Shown: positions 44,498 through 56,430, counted from the stretch's first letter. The stretch is DNA of 64,000 nt from Salticus scenicus (GCA_963930645.1 OZ005653.1:112201259-112265258); one strand, 5' to 3'. Translations and numbers: made by a program. Notes: generated by a model from the letters alone, not told the origin.

Positions 44498-47400
44498 TTG
44501 ATAGAAAATAGTGCTAAAGCAGAAATGGAGCTCGATACAGGATCAGCGATTTCCGCTGTACCGATAAATCGTTTTCGGAGATTATTTCCAGAACATAAAA
44601 TGTTTTCTGTTTATGTACAATTAAAAACAGCGACTGGAGAAATTTACCAGCCTGAGGGATTTGTTAGAGTAAATGTAACTTACGGAAATAAAACTAGGAA
44701 TGTTAAGTTATATTTAGTTAAAAAAGAAAATTTTCCTTTATTTTTAGGTAGGGATTGGATAACCACATTTAATATATTCCCAAACAATTTACAAACTGTT
44801 CAGGTAAACAAAGTAAAAATCTCGGAAAATTTAAATAATTTACTGAATAAATTTCCAGATTTGTTTACAAATGACGTAGGTGAAATAAAAAATGTTAAAG
44901 CTGAATTACATTTAGAGAAAGACTCATCACCAATATTTTGTAAATCGCGAACAGTTACGTATGCATTAAGGAATGCAGTAAATGAAGAATTGGAAAGATT
45001 AGAAAATGAAGGGATAATAAAAGCTGTTAGTACTAGTAAATGGGCAACACCTATTGTTCCGGTGGTAAAACCTAATGGGAAATTCGTTTATGCGGCGATT
45101 TTAAAGTCACAGTAAATAAATTTTTAAAGGTTGACAAATACCCGCTACCGAAAATTGAGGACATATTAGCAACTTTAGGGGGTGGATTACATTTTACAAA
45201 AATTGATTTGAGTCAAGCATACTTGCATTTACCAGTAGAGGAAAATTCACAAGAATTACTTACAATTAACACTCCTAAAGGCTTATTTCAATTTACGCGA
45301 TTGCCATACGGAATTGCCAGTTCGCCAGCAATATGGCAAAGAACTATAGAACAAATTTTAAAAGGTATAGAGGGTATTTTAGTTTTTATCGATGATGTAT
45401 GTATCTCAGGGGAAACGGATGAAATACATTTAGAGCGATTAAAACAAGTGCTAGAAAGGTTACGTGAACATAATCTTAAAATAAATGAAGAAAAATCTTT
45501 TTTCATGAATGAGGAAATTACATACTGCGGTTACAAAATTGATAAAAATGGCATACACAAAACACAAGAAATATTTCTGCTATTTTAAATGCTCCAACAC
45601 CTAAAAAATTAACTCAAGTAAAAGCGTTCCTAGGATTAGTATCTTACTATTCTAGATTTGTTCCTAAATTATCTACGATTGCTTATCCTCTAAATGAATT
45701 ATTACGTAAAAATGTAAATTTTCGGTGGACAAAAAATTGCGAGAATTCATTTAATGCAATTAAACAGGAAATTACTTCCGAAAGGATTCTCAATAACTTT
45801 AATCCTAAATTACCCTTCATTTTAGCCACTGATGCTTCTCCTTGTGGAATTTCGGCAGTACTTTCGCATACAATGCCAGATAACTCCGAAAAACCCATAG
45901 CTTTTGCTTCTAGAACCTTGTCTTCTGCAGAAAAGCGGTATAGTAAGGTAGATAAAGAAGCGTTGTCAATAATTTTTGGAGTAAAGAAATTTTTTCAATT
46001 CTTATATGGTAGGAGATTTACCCTGTATACTGATAGTAAACCCTAATTTTCCATATTTTCACCCGTAAAAAGTATTCCGGTACTTTCGGCAGCTAGAATG
46101 CAAAGATATGCATTATACTTACAAACATTTAATTATGATATTAAATATAAAAAATCTGCAGAGCAGGGAAATGCCGATGCTCTATCACGTCTTCCATTAC
46201 GTAGTATAGACTTACTGCTGCCGTCGCCCGATTCGCTACAACCAGAAAAAGTGTCACCAACTTTGTCTCCAAATTTATTTGGCAACACTGATGAATCCGA
46301 TTGTTTCTTTATTCATCAAATTACTACTTTACCTTTAACTACAAAAATGTTGAGTGCAAGTTCTAAAAAGAATCCAGTATTGAAAGAAATGTACCAACAC
46401 TTAATATCAGGCACACAGATGCCAAATTAATTTCTTTTCGGACATAAACAAGAAGATTTTTCATTACTAAATAACTGTATATTACAAGGAAATCGTGTTG
46501 TAATTCCGACTGTTCATAGACAAAAAGTTTTGCAAGATTTACATTTTGGCCATTTTGGCATAGTTAAAATGAAAGCACTGGCACGTAGTTTTGTATGGTG
46601 GCCATGTATTGATAAAGACATTGAGGATTTAGCAAATAACTGTTCTGATTGTGTTAAATTAAAACACAATCCTCCTAAAATGGATAATCATCACTGGGAA
46701 TGGCCTACAACACCTTGGAACAGAATACATATAGACTTTTTTGGTCCAATTATGGGAAAAATGTTTTAATCGTGGTGGATGCCCACAGTAAATGGACAGA
46801 AGTATTCATTGTTCCTAATACTACTAGTGAGAATACGATAAACTGTCTTTCTTCTCTTTTGCCAGATATGGCTATCCTGTGTCCCTTGTGTCTGATAATG
46901 GGCCACAATTCACTTCAGAACAGTTCGAACATTTTCTACAAAGTGAAGGTATAAAACATATCTTAACTGCACCATACCATCCCTCTACAAATAGTCAGGC
47001 AGAAAGATATGTCCAAATAATTAAAAAAAGATTGAAACCCTTAAGTTTACAACCCGAAAATCTCCAATTTAAGTTAAACGAATTTCTATTCCAATACCGA
47101 ATAATATATTACAACAGGGAAGAGTCCCGCATCATTATTTCTTAAAAGAAATATAAGATCAAAATTAGATTTATTTGTACGAAATGTTAAAAATTATGTT
47201 GAAAACAAACAACATAAAAATGTTTTTAACAAGAAAAAGATAAGAGAATTCCTAGTAAATGAAAAAGTTGCAGTACGCAATTACACACCAGGAGATAAAT
47301 GGAAAATAGGTATAGTAATTGCCAGAATAGGTAAATTACATTATAAAATTCAAGTAGGTTCATGTGTATGGAAAAGACACGTTGATCAACTGAAAAGTGT

Positions 47401-47845
47401 AGGTGCCAGAGTACAACTGGAGGAAACTACAAGTCCTGGTGAAATTTTGGAGAAGACCCTTGATGCAAACATTCCCATGGTTCCCGATAGCAGGCGTACA
47501 CACTTGCAATGCAATGGAAGGACTACGTTTGGTGATAGGCCTGCCATTACACCAGATCCAGTGCCAACCAATCCTGCCATTACACCAGAACTAGTGCCGA
47601 CCGATCCTTCCAATACACCAGATCCAGTGCCAACCGACAGTACATCTATGTCTAAAAAGCCTGGAGAAATTGGTTGTGATAAAAATCGCAACAGTACTGT
47701 AAATAATAAAGAACTAAAACCTGAACATCCAAACTTTAAAAATACTAACTTATCTTTTTCTGAACAGGGTGTAAGAAGATCAACTATCATTCTTCCTGCC
47801 CAACAAAATACTATATTGAACAACAGTTATATGGATTTTAATTAA
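44498..47845 (+). pseudogene. pol: pol polyprotein: protease, RT, RNase H, integrase; broken
   Basis: Protease: AEMELDTGSAISAVP near 44519, then FPLFLGRDWI near 44732. RT: WATPIVPVVKPNGKF, a frameshift near 45090, FTKIDLSQAYLHLPV, LPYGIASSPAIWQRTI and the catalytic VFIDDVCIS near 45390; a second frameshift lies near 45573. RNase H: FILATDASPCGISAVLSH near 45820, KEALSI, and LYTDSKP followed by TAA at 46044-46046. A TAA also occurs at 46428-46430. Integrase: finger HFGHFG..CSDC (46541-46660), first Asp in IHIDFFGP near 46730, frameshifts near 46760 and 46870, second Asp in VSDNGPQFTSE near 46885, Glu in NSQAERYVQ near 46990 (35 residues apart). After a frameshift near 47120 the tail runs to 47845, including a P/T-rich repeat. 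At least five frameshifts and two stops show long decay. Confidence 0.92.
47540..47638 (+). repeat. Three 33-bp tandem repeats in the pol tail
   Basis: Three consecutive 33-base units encode variants of PAITPDPVPTN (11 residues). The first has CCAGATCCAGTGCCAACC, the second carries GAACTAGTGCCGACC, the third AATACACC at its start. The length is a multiple of three, so the frame is kept. The role of this Pro/Thr-rich tail is unknown. Confidence 0.85.
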
Positions 47846-47879
47846 AAAATATAATCTTGATTAAGCTTGGGTGGGAAGG

Positions 47880-48284
47880 GGGGTGTAGCCCAATAGCCTC
47901 CTCCGGGATTCATCATTGCTGGGATTGTATATCTTTAAGGCTTTTATTTGTAGAATGATTATGAGCTTGAATTTTAAAAAATTGAAACATTTACAAACCG
48001 ATAAATTTAACCTAAAATTTTAAGTAGAATGAATAAAACCCTTTTGTAGTTGAAAATTAAATTTATTGAAAACAGAATAGCGCCGTAAATAATGCAATAT
48101 GTGGGAACAAAGCCATTGGCTAGGTATTAATGCATATGAAAAATTTCTTTACAATTGTAACAGCAGCGTAAAGGAATCTACCTTTGCTTTTAAGCTTGCC
48201 GAAAAGGGATTTCTTTCTTTAAATATATATATATATATATTAATTTTTTGTAAATTTTTGATTTAATTATGCACTTCTTATATA
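47880..48284. other. Spacer, possibly 3' LTR remnant
   Basis: Begins TGTAGCCCAATAGCC directly after a purine tract. It may be LTR sequence but no copy exists upstream of gag. (AT)n near 48225-48240. No gene seen. Confidence 0.4.
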
Positions 48285-48485
48285 AATAATTTGTAACAAG
48301 AACTAGCAATATTGCCATTTAAGTGCAATTATTCTAATTAACAATTTTATTTTAGTTATGGTTAAGCGCAATTTCTCCTACCCATGTGCACAATCTCTGT
48401 TATTCTACAAGGAGTGATTTTGAAAAAATAGCTCTCTTGGTTTTATTACAGCAGTTGCTTTAATTTATAGCGTAACGACAAAATA
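48285..48485. repeat. Dispersed repeat D, copy 1, second part
   Basis: Matches 63840-64000 in the same direction: TTTAAGTGCAATTATT, then CTCTCTTGGTTTTAT.AC..CAGTTGC and TTTAATTTATAGC at the end. In copy 2 this part follows the first part after only about 190 bases; here it follows after 6.4 kb. Confidence 0.72.
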
Positions 48486-49504
48486 GTAATTAGAATGCAT
48501 AGAGTATGAATGAATTCGAAATTGTTCAGCAATAATTTGGAAAAAAAAATAATATTTGGAATTTTTTGTCATTCTGTAGAAATGTTCGTAAACTCTATTA
48601 GCTTTACTTTATATTTCTCTGTGCTTCATTCTTTCTGTCTCTCTGATATTGATATATCTATCTATCTACCTATCTATCTATATATATATATATGTATTTT
48701 ATTGTTTGTAGAATTGAAGGAGTTTTATATATAAACAAATATAAATAAAAATATATTTTTTTTTTCATTGTTAACAATATATCGTTTTATTCTCAAATAT
48801 AAATGAAGGCTGCTTTCTTAGAAGCAGAATAAAGAGACGTACACTCAATCCCCCTTGAGTACAACTGGACACATTCGTTTTCTTTTCATACAAAATACTC
48901 CCTATTGTCTTATTTATTTTGTATTACTAAAATGATACAGAAATACGATTGTGAATATATCTTTTTTCTTGGATGATTCAATATTTTGTCATAAAATTTT
49001 CCTTCATAACGTTTCATGGAAAAAATATTTCTTACTAGAAGCTCGATCGTCTTAGTAACTTGAGTAAATGTGTTGGCAAACCTTCGAAAACATCAAAGTG
49101 TATAAAAGGATTCGTTCTATTTGGATAAGTTAAGGTATGGTAAAGTTTCTTCATTTTCTTCTTTACAAAAATTTCGCCAGTGACTTATAAAAGTAAATGT
49201 TAAGTAAATGTTTGTTTTATTGCATTCACGTCAAGAACTAACAACAGAAAAAAAATAATAATAAATACACCATTTTAAGTTTAGCGCTATAAACTATTCA
49301 GTTTAATTCTTTTTTTTTTCTTTCTTTCTTTTTACCGAGACTGAAAATATACTTTAAAGTATCTTATTAAATCATGTATATGTATTTTACATGAGAAAGG
49401 AAACATATAAATAAATAAATAAATACATATATATGTGTAGTTTAACTGCAAAATTAGTGCATTTGAACCAGAATTATACTTTATAAAATTTTACTGGAAG
49501 TATT

Positions 49505-49536
<32 letters not shown>

Positions 49537-50170
49537 TTACAATGGACTATAATTTTCAAAATAGAGATGCAACTGCTATTTTATTAGAATTAAGAGAAAA
49601 TGTAATATATATATACACATATGTGTGTGTGTGTGTATTTATTTTTAGCTAATCTGTCAAAATAAAAAAAATGTCCACAATTGCAACATTAAAAAAAAAA
49701 TAAAATAAAAAAGTTGTTGCAAAGTACTTATATATTTTTTTTCATTTTTAAGGAAACACACACATACACACACACACATATATATATATATACATATAAT
49801 ATATATGTAATTCATATTTTTATAACATAGCTCTAATAAAATACTTGTAAATAATGGTTAACTAAATATAACAGTATTTTAAATTATTCACAGTTGAATA
49901 ATACAAACTTAATAATGAATCTCCAATAAATAAATATCGGTTATTTACATTTAAAGCAACTTTGATTTACTGAAACAAACTTTAAATAGTTTGAGCGCAT
50001 ATACCACAATGTATAAAAATTCTGTTTTCTAATCGAGAAAAAATAAATAAAAATCATACCTTTAAACAATACTGTTCTGTTCTTGCACTGATAACCTATA
50101 TGATGTCCTGCAATTTATACCTTAACTGAAATCAGACTTTACACACTAACACATTTCAAATAATTCAAAA
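48485..50170. other. AT-rich spacer
   Basis: No gene seen. TCTA/TA microsatellite near 48655-48692, poly-A at about 49513-49537, (GT)n near 49622-49637 and compound (AC)n(AT)n near 49755-49800. Confidence 0.55.
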
Positions 50171-50172
50171 TA

Positions 50173-50813
50173 CAGGGTGGCCATAATTAAACTGCAAGTG
50201 TTCAAGGGGTGCTGGAGAGAAAACTACTGGGAATATTCCAGTGAAATTTAGTATCTACACGTTTCAGAACATGCGCAAATCAAATATGAAAAAAAAATCG
50301 CCATTTTCACCCGATAGATGGCGCTGTACCGTATTTCAGCGCTCACCGGCGGCATATACAACTTCCAAGACCGATAGACAGAGCATAATGTCATTCTAAG
50401 AGGCATATAAACAATATAAAACATCACTTACAGTTCATTAAAATTCCATACAATTCGCCTCAGTAATTAAATTTTTACAGTATCATGTAATCAAAAATTA
50501 ACGTAAATTAAGATCACAAATTAAACAATCCATAAATTTTTATAAACTGTAAGTGATGTTTTATATTTTTTATATGCCTCTTAGAATGTCATTATGCTCT
50601 GTCTATCGGTTTTGGAAGTTATATATGCCACCGGTGAGCGTTGAAATACGGTACAGCGCCACCTATCGGGTGAAAAATGGCAATTTTTTTTCTGCTTCAT
50701 GTTCGATTTGCGCATGTTCTGAAACGTGTAGATACCAGATTTCACTAGTATATTCCCAGTAGTTTTCTCTCCAGCACCCCTTGAACACTTGCAGTTTAAT
50801 TATGGCCACCCTG
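50173..50813. mobile_element. MITE with ~265-bp terminal inverted repeats
   Basis: TA flanks both ends (50171-50172 and 50814-50815). The arms, 50173-50435 and 50545-50813, are complementary over about 265 bases with scattered mismatches, leaving a central spacer of about 110 bases. The tips read CAGGGTGGCCATAATTAAAC. No transposase is present; the 69-codon frame at 50553-50762 is simply the right arm. Tip sequence and TA duplication suggest mobilisation by a Tc1/mariner-type enzyme. This is inferred. Confidence 0.92.
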
Positions 50814-52333
50814 TATATAGTCGGTAATTATATTGAATTTTTCTTTGTAGATTGTAAATGAACTATAAGTCCTATAATCAACAAAAGCTAACTATATCGT
50901 ACGATGGTTACCCATAATATACCTCAAATTTTAGATCAATTAAATTAAGCGTTTAGACAATATCGCGTTTTACATATTCTGAGACCTTAAGCCATAAAGA
51001 TTAAGAGTTCCTTTTTGTACCCTGTAAAAATATAAAATAAATAAGTAAATAAATAAAAGTCTCTAACACTCATCAAAATCTACACTGTTTTATAATGGGG
51101 GTCCTATAACATACCTACCAACACTCAGTTCAGACGAATGAAGCATTTCGATATCACTGCATTTCGAATAATTTAAGTTCATAGGCCTTTGGTGAAGAAG
51201 TAGTCGTTGTATCCATGTGAAAAAACTGTGAGACTTACACATGCATGTACAGTTTTAGAGATGTTGACCTATAAGTGTTTACCGACTTTCAGTTCAATTA
51301 AACAAAGCATTTAGACACTACAGTGTTAAATCTCACACATGCATAAATCGCCACAAAAATAGCAAAAATGAAATCAGGAGACCACAAAAATAAATAAATA
51401 AATAAATAATAATAAATTGATACACTAAATTAAATCCAATATCCAAATATTTTCTTTAGTTATAATATATTTTCCTTACGAATAGTAATTTTGAAAATTA
51501 AAATATACGAAAAATAATGACTATAAAATTTTAAGTTAAATGAATAGTATTTACTACAAAAGCCCCGATTCGGGAACGAACCAAATTCTAAATGCAGGAA
51601 AATTTTTAAAACCAAACTCGAAATGTACAAAACTCGGCCAGATGCTGCTTGCGTGGCAATAAATCAAAGTTTGTTAGTGAAATATTTTTTAAATTTATGA
51701 AATCGATGAAGCTAGTAGATCAACGAAAGCTTTGCCCGCTTCGCTGGTCACTATATTTAAAGGAACCTTTTCCTATATCGCTTTATAAATAAAATGAAAT
51801 AAAATAAAATAAAATAAAATAAATAAATAAATCATGAAAATGCTCTAAAGCCTGCTTTGGTTCCCCGCTGTCTTCGTCAGCGACACACTCATTCGCAGGT
51901 TCTCGGGTGTCTGTCCCTATTGCATGTGACAGTAGCTTACCAGTATGCTTCCATTTGGGTGCTTATCAGATGACACTTTTGAAACAGACATTACCGAAAA
52001 AATTGAAGCAGCAATTTTATAGTTGAATCCCAGTTACCTATGAACAACACTATACGTGGTGTACATAATATTTTCTTTCACGTTATTTTCTATATTTATT
52101 TGATTTATTCGATCTGACAATTTCCCGCCAAATACAATATTACAATGTGCTATGGTCGGTTACACCAATCGCATGAGACATTTTTTGAGGTTATAATAGT
52201 ATTTGAGTTAGTTAATAGTAGTTAGCATATAGATAAATAAATACCGAAATAATGAAATATGTAAACCTGATCATGGTATAGCCTTAATATAGCTCCCCTT
52301 GACGACTTTTGAAATTTTATCGCCACTTTAGAT

Positions 52334-52364
<31 letters not shown>

Positions 52365-53520
52365 AATGTGATCATTTTTTCTGTTCTTTTCTTTTCTTTT
52401 ATTTTTCCTTACCTGTTCTTACTTTTCTGTTTTTCAATATTTTATAATTTATTTATATTTTTGATGCGCTGCTTGGCTTAAAGTGGCTTTTGCGAAAGTG
52501 GAGTCCCTGGCGAAAAATGTCCGATCAATTTCAGCATCAAAATTAAAAAAAAAAAAATAATAATAATAACAAGGACTATCAATATTTAAAGCTATTTTAT
52601 ATAATGCTGAATTAGCTTTTATGCCAAGCGCAATTCAGCTCTGGGAAAAACATACTATTTAAACAAAAGGAAAAAATACATAAAATTGAGATGTATTAAT
52701 TTTCTTTTTTAATTCATATTCATATTTTTATTTTTTCAGATGCATGAGAAAATTTCATATTATATATATATATATTCGCGCGAAAGCATATTTCTTTTAT
52801 GCTAAAAAAGAAAAGAAAAAAAAAACTTGCCTTTTTCTTTTTGTTTGTTTGGCAACAATTAAAAATTTAAATGTCCAATTTTTAAGCTATCACCAGGGTT
52901 ATTATTATCATACATTAATTAATTTTAAAAAATGTCATCAAAATTTCGTTGCAAATAAAATACCAAATAAAAGGGGCAATTTTTCTGAATCCGTCGGATT
53001 AAACAGCTTATCGATCGGATAATTAGATTTTTTTAAAGTAACTAAAGTATGAAAATTTGGTAGCAACTTGTGTCCACACACAGACAAACAAGAGTCCAAG
53101 GAAAGTTCGTAGCTGTTTATAAGTATATATGATTCAAGATTGAAAGCTATTAAAAAAAAAAAAAATTCAATTTTAAAGCAAAAATGTAATTGAAACATAT
53201 TAATAGTGGTTTTATTTATTATTATTATTATTATTATTGTTTTTTAAACAGGTAAAAAAATAAATAAATAAATAAATGGATGATATATGTGCAAAATTTT
53301 TGTAAAATAGATTTTATCTTTATTATCTATTTTATTTTTATTTTTTCATTTATATTTTTTATTAATTTATTTAATTACTAGCCGACTTCGGTGACCAGCT
53401 GGTTCGCAATGCTAGAAAAAGTCCGACTTCACGAAACTCCCGCTCGGTGGCGCTTGCCGCACATTTTTCCCGTTTCTGGTCTTCTGCGCCTTTCGATCCC
53501 CTTCCTGCAGCCTAAAAAAT
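50814..53520. other. Spacer without a recognisable gene
   Basis: No gene seen. Contains (AAAT)n near 51390-51405, (AAAAT)n near 51790-51820, and a poly-A tract at about 52328-52361. The phrase TTCGCTGGTCACTATATTTA at 51740-51759 resembles TTCGCTAGTCACTATATTTT near 3815 and may mark a diverged mobile-element end; ACTAGCCGACTTCGGTGACC near 53378 is a similar kind of motif. Confidence 0.5.
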
Positions 53521-53639
53521 TTACACTTTCGAAAATATCCTCATTCGACTTGTAGGCCCCAAAAACCTATGCATACAATTTTGGACTGCCTAACTAAATT
53601 TCTAATTTTTTTCCCTTCGCATCCCTTCCCGCCCCCTAA
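53520..53639 (+). repeat. Single unit of the ~120-bp tandem repeat, left of an insertion
   Basis: TTTACACTTTCGAAAATATC..TTCGACTTGTAGGCC...CCCTTCCCGCCCCCTAA matches the units at 55855-56430. It is separated from them by the transposon at 53640-55851. Confidence 0.85.
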
Positions 53640-54322
53640 GGCAGGCCGCACACCAAAGAAACAAGCGCGACTTGGACGACATAAGAGACAATCCCCAGCA
53701 TTGCCGCTAACTTTCACTTTACTGCATACGCACACCAGAGAGACAAGCGTCATGTCTTATCAGTCGAGCGTGTGTCTCCCGTCTGTCGCTCGAATCGCGC
53801 ATGCTACAACCTTTCGACATGTCGCTCATGTTGCAACATGGCGGCGATAGAGATTTGACAACTGTGGGTAAATTTAAATAACACTGGGCTCAACGCAGTC
53901 GCTTTTTTCAATACTAATAACTTTAATAGAAATATTTAGTAATCCTTTACAATATTTTTCTTCGATTGCATATTACGAAGATTGCTTTGTATAAATAATA
54001 GTATTAAAACAAAAGTGATTACGCTGAGTCCTACAATGACAATACCAAATTCAAGTCCGTGTAATATACAGCAAACAATCAATTTAAGTTCAGATAAAAA
54101 GGAAAAACATATTAAAATAAAAAAAATTCGGATGAAAACAAATTATAGAGTAACAATTTTATGCAATAACCCCCATTATATATTAAAATTTCGCTCTTGA
54201 ATTTCATCCGTTTGACCGTTTCCGATAAAAGAAACAGAACACGATTACTAGCAAGGGATGCGTGGCTTAGGGGTAAAGGGTTGAACTCGTGTCACAATGG
54301 TACTCGGTTCGACCCTCGCTGG

Positions 54323-54356
<34 letters not shown>

Positions 54357-55851
54357 TAGAAAAATAATTTAAGAAAAAATGTAATGATTGAATTCTACTA
54401 TTTTTCTTTCTTTTTTTTTTTTTTTTTTTTTTCAAAGATGTATTCTATAGAAAAACAATAAAAAGGAAAAATAGAGAAAAATTATTCATTTAAAGGGAAG
54501 AAGATCAAATATAGGAATTTAATACAATGTTAATAACATCTTGGAAATTATTGGGTTTTGCATCATTTTGCAATTTTTTATTAAAAACGGTTCAAATTTA
54601 AAAGCAACGTTTTCAACTGGAAACTATTAATTTAAATTTAACAATAAAGAAAAAAAAATATAAGGTGCAATGTAAAATTATTTTTCTTAATTTATTCATT
54701 TATTTAAATTATAAAGAAAAAAATAAATAAAAACACTTTTTTTAGCTTTAAAAAAAATAAAATAATAATAATAGTAATAATTTTGTAGAATATTTGTTTG
54801 CATATCAATAATAACTTAATTAAAGCAGACAAGCTTTGTTTTCTGCTAGTAACAGGATATAAAACATTAAATAAAAATGTAAATAAAACATTAACAAAAT
54901 AAAGGAATAAATAAATGAAATATAAAAATTATTTTCCCCTAAATTATTCATTTATTTAAATGATAAATAAAATAATATTTTTTTTTTTAAGTTAAAAGAC
55001 TTTAATAATTCAACAACGAAAAATTAGTTTTTAAATTTAATAATTATTTTCTCTTAAATTATTCTTTTATTTTTATTTTAAAAAATTAAACATTTTTTAA
55101 ATAAGAAAAATTAACTTTTATTTTATTCATTCATTTAAATGAATATAAATTAAAAAGTATATATAAATAAATAAAAAAAAAATTGAAAAAAAAAAAAGTT
55201 GAATAAATAAATAAACAAATAAAATATAAATAAAAAGTGCGATATAAAAATTATTTAAATTATTTATTTATTTAATAATAAAGTTTTTTTTTTTTTTTTC
55301 CAGGTTGAAATAAATTCTTTTAATAATTTAATAGACTATTTATTTTTACACAACAATAGTAACACAATTGAAGCAAGCGATCAGCTTTTTCTATTAGAAG
55401 ATGTTTATCAAATGTTAATTATAAATTTAAATAAAACATTAACACCCCCTTCCCCCACAAAAATATGAAAATTACTTTCCCTTAAATCACAAAGAAAAAT
55501 TAAGTGTTTTTAGTTAGAATATAATATTTGATTAATTAAAAAAAAAAAAAAAAAAAAAAAACTATTTTTAAATTTAATAATTATTTTCTCCTTAATTACT
55601 CTTATCTTTTTTTTTTTTCTGTTTACTTGAAATTATAATAGATTTAGAAATTATAATCTCCTTATATTATAATAAATAAAACCTGAAATCTCAAAAGTCA
55701 ACAAGCACACGTGATCAAAAACGCTTCCTTCGCAGGATGTCTCTGTCGTTTCGGTGTGAGTATGAAACTCGAGTCGCTTGCGCCGCGTCTCCAATTCACG
55801 AGACGTGTCGCCTATGCCGCTGTCGCTTGCCTCTTTGGTGTGCGGCAGGCC
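53640..55851. mobile_element. Harbinger-like non-autonomous transposon (2.2 kb)
   Basis: TAA flanks both ends (53637-53639 and 55852-55854), a 3-bp target duplication typical of PIF/Harbinger elements. The termini are inverted: GGCAGGCCGCACACCAAAG on the left and GGCCTGCCGCACACCAAAG read inward from the right, with weaker similarity continuing (CAAGCG..., GACATA/GCATAGGCGACA). Near the left end a second internal copy, GCACACCAGAGAGACAAGCG, lies at about 53729. The GC-rich ends contrast with an extremely AT-rich interior full of poly-A and poly-T tracts. No transposase frame is visible. The superfamily assignment rests on ends and target duplication only. Confidence 0.78.
54254..54328 (+). ncRNA. 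tRNA-like sequence, pseudogene or SINE head
   Basis: The segment has an exact A-box-like TGGCTTAGGGG and a B-box-like GGTTCGACCCT spaced as in a tRNA, with an imperfect acceptor pairing between AGCAAGG and CCTCGCT. A poly-T tract at about 54328-54352, which would act as a polymerase III terminator, follows directly. The anticodon arm is unclear, so a functional tRNA is unlikely. It lies inside the 53640-55851 transposon. Confidence 0.55.
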
Positions 55852-55854
55852 TAA

Positions 55855-56430
55855 GAATTTTACACTTTCGAAAATATCCTCATTCGACTTGTAGGCTCCA
55901 AAAATCTATATATACAAATTTTAAACGGTCTAACTCAATTTCAATTTTTTTTTGCCCCTTCCCCTCCTAATAATTCTGCACTATTGGAAATATTCCCATT
56001 CGACTTGCAGGCCCCAAAAACCTATAGATACCAATTTTGAACGTTCTAACTAAATTTCTAATTTTTCCACCTTCACGCCCCCCTTCCCGCCCCCTAATAA
56101 TTTTACACTTTCGAAAATATCCTCATTCTGCTTGTATGCTCCAAAAATCTATATATACCAATTTTGAACGGTCTAACTCAATTTCCATTTTTTTTCCTTT
56201 AGCCCCCCTTCCCGCCCCTAATAATTTTACACTGTTGAAAATATTCTCATTTGACTTGCAAAGCCCAAAAATCAATACACACCAATTTTGGAAGTTCTAA
56301 CTCAATATCTAATATTTTGCTTCCTTCTCCCTTCTTCCCGCCCCCCCCCTTCCTAATAATTTAAACTTTTGAATATATTCTCAATCCACTTGTATGCCCC
56401 CTAAAACCTATACCTACCAGTTTGGAAAAT
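55855..56430 (+). repeat. Array of ~120-bp tandem repeats
   Basis: About five units start near 55855, 55971, 56096, 56216 and 56346. Each carries TTTACACTTTCGAAAATAT or a variant, TCATTCGACTTGTAGGC, CCAATTTTGAAC.GTCTAAC and a CCCTTCCCGCCCCCTAAT end. The later units are more diverged. Confidence 0.88.

Larger units (their letters stand above)
43266..47880 (+). mobile_element. Second Ty3/gypsy-type retrotransposon, degenerate
   Basis: The order gag with two zinc knuckles, protease, RT, RNase H, integrase places it in Ty3/gypsy. TGGCGACAAGGATT at 43293 has the form of primer-binding sites of this group. After pol the purine-rich GGGTGGGAAGGGGGG (about 47870-47883) resembles a polypurine tract and is followed by TGTAG, as an LTR start would be. 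I could not find matching LTR copies upstream and downstream. The boundaries are therefore internal landmarks, not true ends. All reading frames are broken. Confidence 0.85.

Noticed and set aside
47386..47823. 145-codon minus-strand frame with VGTGSGV repeats
   Set aside because: It is antisense to the pol tail and its 33-bp tandem repeats.
51716..53408. Element bounded by TTCGCTGGTCACTATATTT and ACTAGCCGACTTCGGTGACC
   Set aside because: The motifs resemble ends of widespread invertebrate repeats but do not form a proper inverted or direct pair here.
53569..53850. 93-codon frame at the left end of the Harbinger-like element
   Set aside because: It begins in the 120-bp repeat and runs through the inverted terminus, so it is not a coherent gene; no transposase motif is present.
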